DNA of 64,000 bases from JADGGM01 sp025449955 (GTDB taxonomy: Bacteria; Gemmatimonadota; Gemmatimonadetes; Gemmatimonadales; Gemmatimonadaceae). Numbering within the stretch: position 1 is the first letter of the stretch; each line of letters opens with the position of its first letter. Where the stretch lies: assembly GCA_036554285.1 (NCBI GenBank), contig DATBNO010000073.1:3905-67904 (forward strand), given 5' to 3'. Below are positions 1 through 8,813 of this stretch, piece by piece. The notes beneath the pieces are model-generated. The model saw only the letters and a list, made by a program, of their open reading frames with translations, searched no databases and had not been told where the DNA came from. Both the position numbers and the translations under genes were made by a program.

Positions 1-367
1 GCTTGAGGTAGTCGTCGAGAAATCCGATCGCGCCCATCCACACCGTGACCAGGAGCGCGATCCACACGTAGCGGTTGTCGAGGCGCGCCCAGAGCAGCGT
101 GGGCACCACGGCGGCGATGATCACGATCACGCCGCCCATTGTCGGCGTATTGCCCTTCCCCTGGTGTGTGTCCGGCGTTCCTTGGCGAATCACCTGGCGC
201 ACCTTCATCGCCCGCAGCCTAACGATGACCGGTTTGCCGATGAGGATCGCGACCACGAATCCGGTGAGCGCGGCGCCCACCGATCGAAAGCTGATGTACG
301 TGAAGAGATTGAACACGCCGCAGGCGCGGCAGGAGTTCACGTATTGCGTGAGGAAGTGGTAGAGCAC
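1..367 (-). CDS. mraY: MraY, phospho-N-acetylmuramoyl-pentapeptide transferase (3' end outside window)
   Basis: Integral membrane transferase that moves phospho-MurNAc-pentapeptide onto undecaprenyl phosphate, giving lipid I. Only the first 122 codons are present; the gene runs off the left edge. The start is GTG, whose G is the last base of the murF TAG stop, so the two genes overlap by one base. Visible family features are the N-terminal hydrophobic helix, the segment FNLFTYISFRSVGAALT, the cytoplasmic GTPDTHQGKGNTPTMGG stretch (MraY normally has KxGTPTMGG here) and GFLDDYLK at the edge, which holds the first aspartates of the active site. It is the last visible gene of the division and cell-wall cluster that starts at rsmH. 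Confidence 0.93.
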   Translation of the reverse strand, partial: MLYHFLTQYVNSCRACGVFNLFTYISFRSVGAALTGFVVAILIGKPVIVRLRAMKVRQVIRQGTPDTHQGKGNTPTMGGVIVIIAAVVPTLLWARLDNRYVWIALLVTVWMGAIGFLDDYLK

Positions 368-1800
368 TATCGAGTCGCCCAGGCGGTGAGAATCGGGACG
401 AAACGCTCGAGGCGCACGCCGCGCGAGGCCTTGAGCAGAAGGATGGCGTCGCGCGTGAGGCGCGGCTCGAGTTGCGGCCAGAGCTGGTCGACGTCGTCGG
501 CGACGACCACGCGCGGATCGTGGGGCGACGCCGCGCGCAGCGCGACAGCCATGTCGCCAATGGCGGCGATCGTCTCGATGGACGTGGCCAGCGCGTATCG
601 CGCCACCTCATCGTGGAGACGCTCGGCGTGCGTACCCAACTCGCGCATCGTGCCCAACACCGCGACGCGCTGTCGCCCGCCGTCCAACCCGGCCAGCAGG
701 TCGAGCGCCGCGCGCATCGACGCCGGGCTCGCGTTGTACGCGTCGTTGATCAGCGTCGCCGCGCCTAACGATTCCCACGCCATGCGCATGGGCGGGATGA
801 CGGCCGCCTCCATGCCGCGCGCCGCGTCGACGGTCGTGATTCCACACTCGCGCGCCACTGCCAACGCGAGCATCGCGTTGCGCAGATTGTGCGCGCCCGG
901 CACCGGCGGCCGGACGGTGACGCCGTCGAGCTCGAGCCATCCGTGTCCATCGGCCGTGGTCCCCCATTTCGTCGCCCGCAGATCGCCCTCGTCGAGACCG
1001 GCCGTGACCACGCGCGTCACGCGTCCGCGCGCCGCGGCGGCGATCTCCGGCTGCGAGGCCGGCACCACCGCGATCCGCGCGCCGTCCAGCGCGATCGATT
1101 CCTCGCGCATCACGCCCTCGATGCTGCCCAATCCCTCGAGATGCTCCTCGGCGATGCACGTGATCACGGTTATCGTGGGCTCGGCGATCGCGCGCAGACG
1201 TGTCATTTCACCGGGTACGTTCATGCCTAACTCGATCACCGCCACGTCGGCCGTGTCGGGCAACGCCAGCAGCGTGAGCGGCACCCCCACCAGGTTGTTC
1301 AGATTGCCTGCAGTGGCGTGCACCTCGAGCCGGCTCGCGAGGACCGAGCGCGTGAGCTCTTTCGTGGTCGTCTTGCCGTTGGAGCCGGCGATCGCGACCA
1401 CCGGCCCGCGCGCGGCCCACGCGCGCCGCCGGTAGTTGGCCAGCGCGCCTAACGCAAGCAACGTGTCTGTCACCGTGTACACCGGCACGCCCAACCCGGC
1501 CGCCGCCTCGGCGCGCGACACCACGAGCGCCCCGGCTCCCTGCGCCACCGCGTCGCGCAAAAACGAGTGCGCATCGAAGCGCTCGCCCGCGAGGGCCACG
1601 AAGAGACTCCCGGGCGCGATACTGCGCGTATCGGTACTGACCCCGGAGAGCGGTTGCGTCCCGCGCGGCAGCGCGCCCACCGCGCACGACGCGAGCGCCT
1701 GGGCCGCGCGATCGCGCGTCCAGAATTCCCCGCCCGTGTGCTCACGACCGTCCGGCGCCTTTCCGGCATGCTCGAGCGATGCCGCCTTGCCGTCGATCAC
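367..1800 (-). CDS. murF: MurF, UDP-MurNAc-tripeptide:D-Ala-D-Ala ligase
   Basis: Cytoplasmic ATP-dependent ligase that adds D-Ala-D-Ala to UDP-MurNAc-tripeptide. The 477-residue protein has the Mur-ligase ATP site AGSNGKTTTKELT, the central-domain segments GNLNNLVGVPLTLL and ELGMNVPGEM, and the C-terminal domain containing INDAYNASPASM, all typical of MurF. The GTG start at 1800 overlaps the murE stop by four bases (GTGA). About 25 residues precede the conserved FWTRDR start of the N-terminal domain, so the N-terminus is slightly longer than usual and a later start cannot be fully excluded. No ATG lies nearer the domain. It sits between murE and mraY in conserved order. Confidence 0.95.
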   Translation of the reverse strand: MIDGKAASLEHAGKAPDGREHTGGEFWTRDRAAQALASCAVGALPRGTQPLSGVSTDTRSIAPGSLFVALAGERFDAHSFLRDAVAQGAGALVVSRAEAAAGLGVPVYTVTDTLLALGALANYRRRAWAARGPVVAIAGSNGKTTTKELTRSVLASRLEVHATAGNLNNLVGVPLTLLALPDTADVAVIELGMNVPGEMTRLRAIAEPTITVITCIAEEHLEGLGSIEGVMREESIALDGARIAVVPASQPEIAAAARGRVTRVVTAGLDEGDLRATKWGTTADGHGWLELDGVTVRPPVPGAHNLRNAMLALAVARECGITTVDAARGMEAAVIPPMRMAWESLGAATLINDAYNASPASMRAALDLLAGLDGGRQRVAVLGTMRELGTHAERLHDEVARYALATSIETIAAIGDMAVALRAASPHDPRVVVADDVDQLWPQLEPRLTRDAILLLKASRGVRLERFVPILTAWATR

Positions 1801-3275
1801 CGCATCCTGCCCGTGAGCTCCGCCACAACCGCCTTTTCGTCGAAGGGATGTTTGACCGTGCCCCGAATCTGATACGTCTCGTGGCCTTTTCCTGCGAGCA
1901 AAATCACATCGTCGCGCGCGTCGGCACGCTCCAAGGCCTGCAGGATGGCCAAGTCGCGCTCCTCGATGCGCTCGTGATTCGTCCGGCGCATCCCGCGCTC
2001 GATGTCGTCCAGAATCTCTTCGGGATCCTCGGTACGCGGATTGTCGCTGGTCAATATCACCCAATCGGCCGACCGCTCGGCAATGTTTCCCATCTGCGGA
2101 CGCTTGCCGCGGTCCCGGTCGCCGCCGCACCCGAAGACGACGATGAGCCGTTTGCGCGTGAACGGCCGCACGGCGGCGATCGACCGCTCGAGCGCGTCGG
2201 GCGTATGCGCGTAGTCGCGCAGCACGGTGGGATGCTCGTGGATGATCTCGAGGCGGCCGGGCACCTGCGGCACGGTGCGCAGCCGCGACGCGACGTCCGA
2301 CAGCGATGCGCCGAGCTCCCACGCCGCGACCGAGGCGCCGAGTGCGTTCACGATGTTGAAGTCGCCGATGAGCGGCAGGTGCAGTGCGTGCCGTTGGGTG
2401 TTCGCCACCAGGCGCCACTCGCTGCCGCGCGGCTCGTAGTGCACCGCTTCGGCGCGCACCATGGCCTTGTCGGTCAGGCCGAAGGTGATGGTGCGCGGCG
2501 CCGCGGGCAGGCGCGCCCACGCGTGATCGTCGGCGTTCACGATCGCCACGCCGCGCGGCGCGAGGTACGACATCAACCGCGCCTTGGCGTCGAAGTACGC
2601 CTCCATGGTGCCGTGGTAGTCGAGGTGGTCGCGCGTGAGGTTGGTGAAGATCGCCGACTCGAACACGAGGCCGTCCACGCGCCGTTGGTCGAGGCTGTGC
2701 GACGACGCCTCCATGGCCACCGACCGCACGCCCGCGCCGACGAGCGCGCGCAGCGTGCGCTGGAGCTCCACCGGGCCCGGCGTGGTGAGGGCTGCCGCGT
2801 CGCCGCCCTCGCCTAACGGAACGCCGGCGCTGCCCACCAGTACGCCTAACGTGCCGATCGAGGCGCTCTTGCCGCCGTGTCCGTCGAGCAGGTGGCGCAA
2901 AATGTGGACGGTGGTCGTCTTGCCGTTGGTGCCCGTCACCGCCACGAGGCGCAGCGCCTGCGCCGGATGATCGAACGCCGCTGCCGCCGCGATCGCTGCC
3001 GCGCGGCGGCCGTCGCGCACCGCGATCGCCGGCAGGTCGGTGCGCGACCTGTCCTCGACGATCGCCGCCGCCGCGCCCTTGGCCGCCGCCTGCTGCAAGA
3101 AATCGTGGCCGTCGCGCTCCGAGCCTTTGACCGCGATGAACAGCGAACCCGGCTGCACGTGCCGGCTGTCGTCGCTCACATCGGACAACTCGGCGGGCAG
3201 CGCGCCGCGCGTATCCGCCACGAGGCCGGCGTCGCGCAGGGCGGCCACGACTTTGGCCGACTCGAACGGCGTCAC
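1797..3275 (-). CDS. murE: MurE, UDP-MurNAc-tripeptide synthetase, probably meso-diaminopimelate type
   Basis: Cytoplasmic Mur ligase that adds the third amino acid to UDP-MurNAc-L-Ala-D-Glu. The 492-residue protein contains the ATP-binding TGTNGKTTTVHIL, the catalytic-site region MEASSHSLDQRR, FTNLTRDHLDYHGTMEAYF and the C-terminal SDNPRTEDP. The DNPR motif is the established marker for meso-diaminopimelate rather than lysine, so the cell probably makes mDAP peptidoglycan. The start is GTG, overlapping the ftsI TGA as GTGA, and the stop overlaps the murF GTG the same way, which suggests tight translational coupling. Confidence 0.95.
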   Translation of the reverse strand: MTPFESAKVVAALRDAGLVADTRGALPAELSDVSDDSRHVQPGSLFIAVKGSERDGHDFLQQAAAKGAAAAIVEDRSRTDLPAIAVRDGRRAAAIAAAAAFDHPAQALRLVAVTGTNGKTTTVHILRHLLDGHGGKSASIGTLGVLVGSAGVPLGEGGDAAALTTPGPVELQRTLRALVGAGVRSVAMEASSHSLDQRRVDGLVFESAIFTNLTRDHLDYHGTMEAYFDAKARLMSYLAPRGVAIVNADDHAWARLPAAPRTITFGLTDKAMVRAEAVHYEPRGSEWRLVANTQRHALHLPLIGDFNIVNALGASVAAWELGASLSDVASRLRTVPQVPGRLEIIHEHPTVLRDYAHTPDALERSIAAVRPFTRKRLIVVFGCGGDRDRGKRPQMGNIAERSADWVILTSDNPRTEDPEEILDDIERGMRRTNHERIEERDLAILQALERADARDDVILLAGKGHETYQIRGTVKHPFDEKAVVAELTGRMR

Positions 3276-5242
3276 GGCGACGCCACCAAGCGGACCACCG
3301 CGCCGGCGTTGACCACGGCGCCCGCGTTAGGCATTGTTCCCTGGGCCGCCCCCGACCCGGTGGCTTGCACGCGGAAGCCGGCGCGGTGCAACGCGTACAC
3401 CGCCGCACGGATCGTCATGCCCTTTACCTCGGGCACCGGCCGCGGCGCCGCCGCATGCGCGGCCGGTGCGCGCGCGGGGAGCGCGACGACCACCGGCGGC
3501 GGCGTGTCGTCGGTGTCCGGCGCCGCGTCGGCGCGCGCCACGTCGCCCGTCGAGATCACCGTCGTGTCTTCGACCTTCGACAACGATTCGCTCGTCGCGA
3601 GCGCGCTCCGGTCGAGCGCCGCGTCGCGCGACGCGATCGCCGCCTGCAGAACGATCTTGGACACCGGCGCCGCCGCCGTTCCGCCGAAGATCGTCGCCTT
3701 TGGATTGTCGAGCTTCACGATGATCACGTAGAGCGGCTTGTCCGCGGGGAAGAGCCCAACGAACGACGCGGTGTATTCGCCGCTCTTGTATCCGTGCTTG
3801 GTGGCGCCGCGGCGCGCCGTGCCGCTCTTCCCCGCCAGCGTGAATCGCGCCAACTGCGCTTCCTTGCTCGTCCCGCCCTCCACGACGCCGATCATCATCT
3901 GCCTGACTTTCGCCGCGACATCGGGCGACATCAGGTGCCGCACCACGCGCCGGTCGTGCCGGTAGAGCACCGTGCCGTCGCGCGATCGGATGTCCTTGAT
4001 GAGCGCCGGCTGCAACAGGTCCCCGCCGTTCGCCACCGCGCCGTAGGCCGCCGCCAGCTGCAGCGGGGTCACCGCGACCTCGTAGCCGATGGCCATCGAT
4101 GCCGCCGACTGCTTGGACCAATCCACCGGGTAGTACAGCGTGCCCGCCGCTTCGCCAGGATACGGCACGCCGGTGGGCATGCCGAATCCGTAGTCCCGCA
4201 GCGTCTCGAATTCCTGCCGTTGCGTTAGGCGGGAGACGAACTTCACGATGCCGATGTTGCTCGAGTACTCGATCACCTGCGCCAGCGAGAGGCGCGGCGC
4301 CGGATGCTCGTCGTGGATCGTGCGCCCCTCGATCGTGTAGGCGCCGTTCTCGGTGTTCACGGTGTCCGTTGGGCGCGCGAGCCCGCGCTGCATGAGCGCG
4401 GCCGCGAACAGCGGCTTGAGCGTCGAGCCCGGCTCGAACGGCTCGCTCAGCGCCGGATTGCCGAACGACGGCTGCCCAACGCGATCGCTCGCCATCGCCC
4501 GGATCTCGCCGTCCTCGGGATCGAGGATCACGATGTCGCCGCCGGTCGCGCTCATCTTCGTGATCGCGTCGGACAGCGCGCGCACCGAGATTTCCTGCAG
4601 CTCCTGATTGATCGTGAGCTGCACCTCGTCCCCCGCTTCGGGGACCACGTCGCTGTCGGCCGGCGAATCGAAGCGGCGTCCGCGCGCATCGCGCGCGATC
4701 ACGGCGTGTCCATCGGTGCCCCGCAGCAGCGAGTCGAGCGCCATCTCGAGACCGGCGCGCGCCGTGCCCGTGTCATCCACCCAGCCCACGATGCGGCGCG
4801 TCGCTTCGCGCGGCGTGTACACGCGATCCACCGTCGGGCGCGTGTACACGCCGCGCATGGAGGCGAGCGACGCCGCGCGCGACGGCGAGTACGTGCCGGG
4901 GATGTCCACCCAGGCCCGGCGCGCATCCGTCGCGCGCGCCACGAACGGCGACGGCACGCCCAACTGCGCCAGGTCGCGCGCCGCGGAGCGCCGATCCTTG
5001 ATCTCGCGCGGCGAGATGCTGAGCCTGAGCATCTCGCGGCTCATGGCTAACGGAGCACCGCTCACGTCGTAGATCGCGCCGCGCGGCGCCGGCAGCGTGG
5101 CCGACGCGAAGTGCTGCCGCTCCGCCTTCTGCGCCCACTGCTTGGATTGGAACACCTGCACCTGCGTCGCCCGCACGACGATCGCGGCGGCGAACAACAC
5201 CAGCGAGAGATGAACGAGAGTGATGCGGCTCTGGCGTAGCAC
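3272..5242 (-). CDS. ftsI: FtsI/PBP3-type septal transpeptidase with C-terminal PASTA domain
   Basis: Class B penicillin-binding protein that crosslinks septal peptidoglycan in the periplasm. The 656-residue protein starts with a short cytoplasmic tail and one membrane helix (about residues 8 to 25). The dimerisation region contains APRGAIYDVSG, and the transpeptidase motifs follow: STLK (catalytic serine near residue 273), SSN in EYSSNIGIVKF, and KSGTA. The last 60 residues form a single PASTA-like repeat (PEVKGMTIRAAVYALHRAGF). A C-terminal PASTA domain is common in FtsI of Gram-positives and several diderm phyla but not in the E. coli protein. The start is GTG, two bases after the ftsL stop. 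Confidence 0.94.
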   Translation of the reverse strand: MLRQSRITLVHLSLVLFAAAIVVRATQVQVFQSKQWAQKAERQHFASATLPAPRGAIYDVSGAPLAMSREMLRLSISPREIKDRRSAARDLAQLGVPSPFVARATDARRAWVDIPGTYSPSRAASLASMRGVYTRPTVDRVYTPREATRRIVGWVDDTGTARAGLEMALDSLLRGTDGHAVIARDARGRRFDSPADSDVVPEAGDEVQLTINQELQEISVRALSDAITKMSATGGDIVILDPEDGEIRAMASDRVGQPSFGNPALSEPFEPGSTLKPLFAAALMQRGLARPTDTVNTENGAYTIEGRTIHDEHPAPRLSLAQVIEYSSNIGIVKFVSRLTQRQEFETLRDYGFGMPTGVPYPGEAAGTLYYPVDWSKQSAASMAIGYEVAVTPLQLAAAYGAVANGGDLLQPALIKDIRSRDGTVLYRHDRRVVRHLMSPDVAAKVRQMMIGVVEGGTSKEAQLARFTLAGKSGTARRGATKHGYKSGEYTASFVGLFPADKPLYVIIVKLDNPKATIFGGTAAAPVSKIVLQAAIASRDAALDRSALATSESLSKVEDTTVISTGDVARADAAPDTDDTPPPVVVALPARAPAAHAAAPRPVPEVKGMTIRAAVYALHRAGFRVQATGSGAAQGTMPNAGAVVNAGAVVRLVASP

Positions 5243-5244
5243 GG

Positions 5245-5547
5245 TTACGGCGCCGGTCTGGGTCGCTTAAGGATGACGACCTGCGAGTCGTTGGGCACCC
5301 GCATGTCGAGCCGGCGCTCCACCAGCGGCGCCAGTACGCTCCGGCTCGACAGGTCGCGCACATCGCTCTCGAGTTGCGCGCGCTCCGATTCCAACTGAGA
5401 CCGCCGCTGCTCGAGTGCACGAAGCTCGCGCGACCGTGTGATGCCCGCCGTCCTCCGCCAGATGACGCCCGCGGCGATGAGAACGAAACCGAAGAGCGCC
5501 AGGGCTACCCATGCGCGCCCGCGCGCGGCTACGCGGCGCTTTGCCAT
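5245..5547 (-). CDS. ftsL: FtsL-like bitopic cell-division protein
   Basis: The 100-residue protein has a basic N-terminus (MAKRRVAARGR), one membrane helix at about residues 12 to 30 and a charged coiled coil rich in Arg, Glu and Gln (ELRALEQRRSQLESERAQLE). This is the architecture of FtsL, the small division protein that bridges FtsQ/FtsB and FtsI. FtsL sequences diverge widely, so the call rests on topology and on position between rsmH and ftsI. The ATG at 5547 overlaps the end of rsmH by 19 bases. A longer in-frame reading upstream runs through rsmH and is unlikely to be translated. Confidence 0.8.
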   Translation of the reverse strand: MAKRRVAARGRAWVALALFGFVLIAAGVIWRRTAGITRSRELRALEQRRSQLESERAQLESDVRDLSSRSVLAPLVERRLDMRVPNDSQVVILKRPRPAP

Positions 5548-6506
5548 GCGCGAAGATGCGCGCTCCGCGCGCGCGGGTTGGCCTCGACCTCGGCGTCGCT
5601 CGCGGCGACCGCTTTGCGCGTGAGCGTCGTGCCCAGCGCCTTTCCTCCGCACGTGCAGATGGGCTGTCGCGGCGGACACGTGCACGCCGCACTCCATGCG
5701 CGAAACGCATTCTTCACGATGCGGTCCTCGCCCGAGTGATAGGCGATCACCGCCATCACGCCACCCGGCGTCAACCGATCGCGCAGCGACGGCAGCGCCC
5801 GCTCCAATCCGCCGAGCTCGTCGTTCACGGCGATGCGCACCGCTTGGAAGAGCCGCGCGAACACCGACGGCGACGTGCGCGGCGGCGCGCCCAGCGCGGC
5901 GCGAATCGCGTCCACCAAGTCGTCGCTCGTGGTGAACGGTCGCCGTTCGCGACGCCGCACGATTTCGCGCGCGAGGCGATGTGCGCGCGGTTCGTCGGCA
6001 TAGTCCCGGAAGATGTGCGTGAGCGTGCGTTCGTCGGCCTCCTGCAACAGCGAGGCGGCATCGGGGCCGCCGTCGTGCCCTTCCATGCGCATGTCGAGCG
6101 CGGCTCCCTCGCGGAACGAGAAGCCACGCGCCAGATCGTCCAGTTGATGGGATGACACACCGAGATCCAGAAGAATGCCGTTGAATCGCGCGTCCGCAAG
6201 CGCTGCCACATCATCCAAGTCAGCGTAGTTCGCCGCGACCGCGCGAAATCTGCCCGCTGTCTCGAACGCCGCCAGTCGCTCGCGCGACGCTGCGACTGCT
6301 TGCGGATCCCGATCGATCCCGGTCACGCGCACGCCGGCCTCGAGCAATGCCAGCGCGTGCCCACCGCCGCCGAGTGTTCCATCGAGCACGTCGTCGCACG
6401 CACGGAACAACTCGACGATTCGCGCGGCCATCACCGGCGCGTGATACTCGCTCGCCCACGCTCCAGGGTTGGACACCGTGTGCAATGGTTCGCTCGGGGG
6501 ACGCAT
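5529..6506 (-). CDS. rsmH: RsmH, 16S rRNA m4C1402 methyltransferase
   Basis: Cytoplasmic SAM-dependent enzyme that N4-methylates C1402 of 16S rRNA. The 325-residue protein has the N-terminal YHAPVM motif, the SAM-binding DGTLGGGGHALALL, the GILLDLGVSSHQLDD segment and the C-terminal VIAYHSGEDRIVK, all diagnostic of RsmH/MraW. It opens the division and cell-wall cluster (rsmH, ftsL, ftsI, murE, murF, mraY). The regulator mraZ, which often precedes it, is absent: the upstream neighbour is an unrelated exported TPR gene, separated by 93 bases that hold a hairpin. Confidence 0.95.
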   Translation of the reverse strand: MRPPSEPLHTVSNPGAWASEYHAPVMAARIVELFRACDDVLDGTLGGGGHALALLEAGVRVTGIDRDPQAVAASRERLAAFETAGRFRAVAANYADLDDVAALADARFNGILLDLGVSSHQLDDLARGFSFREGAALDMRMEGHDGGPDAASLLQEADERTLTHIFRDYADEPRAHRLAREIVRRRERRPFTTSDDLVDAIRAALGAPPRTSPSVFARLFQAVRIAVNDELGGLERALPSLRDRLTPGGVMAVIAYHSGEDRIVKNAFRAWSAACTCPPRQPICTCGGKALGTTLTRKAVAASDAEVEANPRARSAHLRAWQSAA

Positions 6507-6552
6507 ACTAGCGGCGAACGGCGCGCGGCGTCAAGCGAGTCTCCTAACGATA

Positions 6553-6577
6553 GCGCCCGCCGAACATCGGCGGGCGC
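6553..6577 (-). terminator. GC-rich hairpin downstream of the exported TPR gene
   Basis: A perfect 11-bp inverted repeat (GCGCCCGCCGA and its complement) around the loop ACA lies 23 bases after the stop of the TPR gene at 6600. No T-tract follows on the minus strand, so it may work as a factor-assisted terminator or a transcript-end stabiliser. It also sits upstream of rsmH and would separate that cluster from the TPR gene. Confidence 0.55.
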
Positions 6578-6599
6578 ATCGTGTGTGTCGGGACATCGA

Positions 6600-8333
6600 C
6601 TACTTGCAGTATTTCTTCACCTGTGCGTCGACCGCCGGCGAGTACTTCGGTATGATACTCAAGAGCTGGCTCGCCGTCTGTGTGCTCACGGACGCACCCT
6701 CCGGCAAATAGATCTGCGCGTTGAGCAATCCGTCCTGCGCCGTCTTCGCGAGATCGCACTTCTTGTCGCTCTGGTTCTGCCGCACCGCGAGATCGGCGAC
6801 ACGGAAATAGGAGACGCCCATCAAGAACTTCGCTTGCGGCGTCGGCGAGATGGTGTCGCCGGCAGCCAATACTGCGATAGCGTTTTGGAACTCGGGAATA
6901 CTCGGCTTGTGGCCGTTCGCGGTGTCGGACGCGGCTTGATACGCGGTGTTGCCCAACACGAGCAGGAACTGACCCACATTGCCTTTGTCTTCGCCGTTCG
7001 CGACGGCCTGCTTGAGGGTCGCGACCGCGCTGTCGGTCTGCTTGAGATCCATCTCGGCCTGCGCCTTGCGCAGGTACACGTGCTCCGACTTCGGATCGAT
7101 CTTGATGGCTTGGTTCGCCGCGTCGACAGCCGCCTGCGACTGACCGGCGAGCCGCTGCGTCTGTGAGTTGAGCGACCACAGCGCCGCATTGTTCTTGAAC
7201 TTCGCGACGCCCTTGGCCGTCGTCTCCGCCGCCTTCTGCGGTTGTTGGATCAGCGCGTACAACGCAGCCTGACGCACGAAGTAGCTTGTGTCGGCCAACG
7301 ACGTGTCCGTCTGCACCATCTGCTCGCCGGTTGTCGCGGCCTCTGCGTAATCCTTTGTGGCTTGGAGAATGAGCCACTTGAGGTGCACGAGCGTCGGATC
7401 GCCGGGGTTGTCCTGCACCGCCTGAATGATGATCGGCTTGGCGCGCGCTGCCCGTCCCGATGCGGCGATCTTCTGCGTGACGTCTTCCACCAACTTCAAA
7501 TTCTTCGAGTCGACGGCGAGCTCGGCGGCCCACGTGTCGACCGCTTTGTCGAGAGCAGCCGTGTCCTTTTGCGCGTCGTACTTGGCTTTGTAGGCATCGG
7601 CCAGGAGCGCTAACGCCGGCCGGTTCTTTGGGTCGATCTCGACCGCTTTCGCCGTCACCGCGATGACCGAGTCGGGCGGCGCCTTCGTCGCAAGGAACGC
7701 GTTGCCGAGGCAGACACGCGCGATTGTCGACTGCGGGTAGGCGAGGATCGCTGCGCGCGCCGCCGTGATGCCATCCTGTGGCTGCCCATTCGCGACGGCG
7801 AGCTCGCATTTTCGCTCATCGGCTAACTGCTTGCGCGCGTCCTGCACATCCTTCGACAACTTGTCGATCAAATCGCCCAGCTTGGCGCCCGAAAGATCGG
7901 GCAGCGGCTGAACCATGCTGTTGTCGCGGGTGAGCACCATGCGCGTCTCGAGCTTGTACGCCTGGGCGTCGTGCGTGATGTTGCCCTCGAGGTACTCATC
8001 GGCGCGCAGCTGCGTCGCGAGCAGCTTCGACGTGATGGGGTCGGGCGTGCTGTCGCAACTGAAGCCGGATGCCTTGAGATTGTCGCAGACGGCTTTCTGC
8101 GGAATCACGAACAGATTCTTGATCGGGATGTCCGACGTGAGCTTGTCGATGACTTGGCCACTCACTTTGGGGCCAAGCCCGAGCTCGTTTCCCCGAAATG
8201 GGGCCACCATCATGCGCGGTGTTCCCTCAGGGATCGGGACGCGCCGGGTGATTTGCGCGGCGGCCGAAATCGGAGACCAGGCGAATGCGACCGCTACCAA
8301 TCCCCACACGGCTGCGCTCGCCCTGTAAGTCAT
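6600..8333 (-). CDS. Exported tetratricopeptide-repeat protein with TolB-like N-terminal region
   Basis: Predicted periplasmic or surface protein of 577 residues, exact function unknown. The N-terminus is a signal peptide (MTYRASAAVWGLVAVAFAW followed by SPISAAAQ). A region of about 150 residues (RMMVAPFRGNEL to about residue 190) resembles the TolB/FlgO N-terminal fold. It is followed by a helical repeat region with TPR-like spacing up to the C-terminus, which ends in a lysine-rich VKKYCK. ATG at 8333 was chosen because it directly precedes the signal peptide; a longer reading would run into the tRNA gene. It is probably transcribed alone, with the hairpin at 6553 to 6577 behind it. Confidence 0.8.
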   Translation of the reverse strand: MTYRASAAVWGLVAVAFAWSPISAAAQITRRVPIPEGTPRMMVAPFRGNELGLGPKVSGQVIDKLTSDIPIKNLFVIPQKAVCDNLKASGFSCDSTPDPITSKLLATQLRADEYLEGNITHDAQAYKLETRMVLTRDNSMVQPLPDLSGAKLGDLIDKLSKDVQDARKQLADERKCELAVANGQPQDGITAARAAILAYPQSTIARVCLGNAFLATKAPPDSVIAVTAKAVEIDPKNRPALALLADAYKAKYDAQKDTAALDKAVDTWAAELAVDSKNLKLVEDVTQKIAASGRAARAKPIIIQAVQDNPGDPTLVHLKWLILQATKDYAEAATTGEQMVQTDTSLADTSYFVRQAALYALIQQPQKAAETTAKGVAKFKNNAALWSLNSQTQRLAGQSQAAVDAANQAIKIDPKSEHVYLRKAQAEMDLKQTDSAVATLKQAVANGEDKGNVGQFLLVLGNTAYQAASDTANGHKPSIPEFQNAIAVLAAGDTISPTPQAKFLMGVSYFRVADLAVRQNQSDKKCDLAKTAQDGLLNAQIYLPEGASVSTQTASQLLSIIPKYSPAVDAQVKKYCK

Positions 8334-8410
8334 TGCCCTCACGTTCGCTACCCTCCGAGTGTTAATCTGATCTACCCCGAACATCGCCGATGGGGTCCCA
8401 CAACAATACA

Positions 8411-8484
8411 TGGGCGAAGAGGGACTCGAACCCCCGACATCCTGCGTGTAAGGCAGGCGCTCTAACCAACTGAGCTATTCGCCC
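8411..8484 (-). tRNA. tRNA-Val (anticodon TAC)
   Basis: On the minus strand the sequence folds as a complete cloverleaf. The acceptor stem is GGGCGAA paired with TTCGCCC, the D arm contains AGTTGGTTA, the anticodon stem is CCTGC/GCAGG around the loop CTTACAC, and the T arm contains GGTTCGAGTCC. The anticodon is TAC, reading valine codons. The discriminator base is A, and the 3' CCA is not encoded. Confidence 0.95.
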
Positions 8485-8587
8485 CCGGAAAACCTCGGGG
8501 TTGCCGCCGGCAGGCACGATCCTGGTCACGCACACTTCGCGCCCCCGAGCGACGGAAGCCTGTGGAACGGAGCGTTGCTGCTTCGCT

Positions 8588-8758
8588 TTACTTGAGGATT
8601 GCTAGCGGAATGAGACCGCAGTAACCAATCACCAGCAGAATCGGCGCGAGCGTTGTTCCGCCTCGCAGTAGATCGGCGTAACCCGCCGCAACACAGACTG
8701 CTGCCGCAGCCCACCACACATAAGACCGCGGTTTGGATACACTCTCGGCTTTTGCCAT
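8588..8758 (-). CDS. Small two-helix membrane protein, 56 residues, unknown function
   Basis: A 56-codon frame opens with ATG at 8758 and ends with TAA. The predicted protein starts with a charged segment (MAKAESVSKPRSY). Two hydrophobic helices follow, roughly residues 15 to 28 (WWAAAAVCVAAGYADLL) and 36 to 54 (TLAPILLVIGYCGLIPLAIL), joined by a short RGGTT turn. Such a clean amphipathic design in the gap between a tRNA and the next gene argues that it is translated. No family is recognised. It may be a small inner-membrane accessory protein. Confidence 0.6.
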   Translation of the reverse strand: MAKAESVSKPRSYVWWAAAAVCVAAGYADLLRGGTTLAPILLVIGYCGLIPLAILK

Positions 8759-8813
8759 AGTCGCATAGTGTGAATCCGCTGCCGTTGCATGTCAAGCGAT
8801 AGTGGGCAGCGCG

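Noticed and set aside
164..1435. 423-codon plus-strand frame rich in Ser, Arg and Ala
   Set aside because: It is the reverse complement of murF and part of mraY; composition is that of a shadow frame in high-GC DNA.
1779..2816. 345-codon plus-strand frame over murE
   Set aside because: It lies wholly opposite murE, is His/Arg-rich, and has no recognisable domain.
8526..8795. 89-codon minus-strand frame between tRNA-Val and the peptidase
   Set aside because: It is in a different frame from the convincing 56-residue membrane protein, and has odd Cys/Arg composition.
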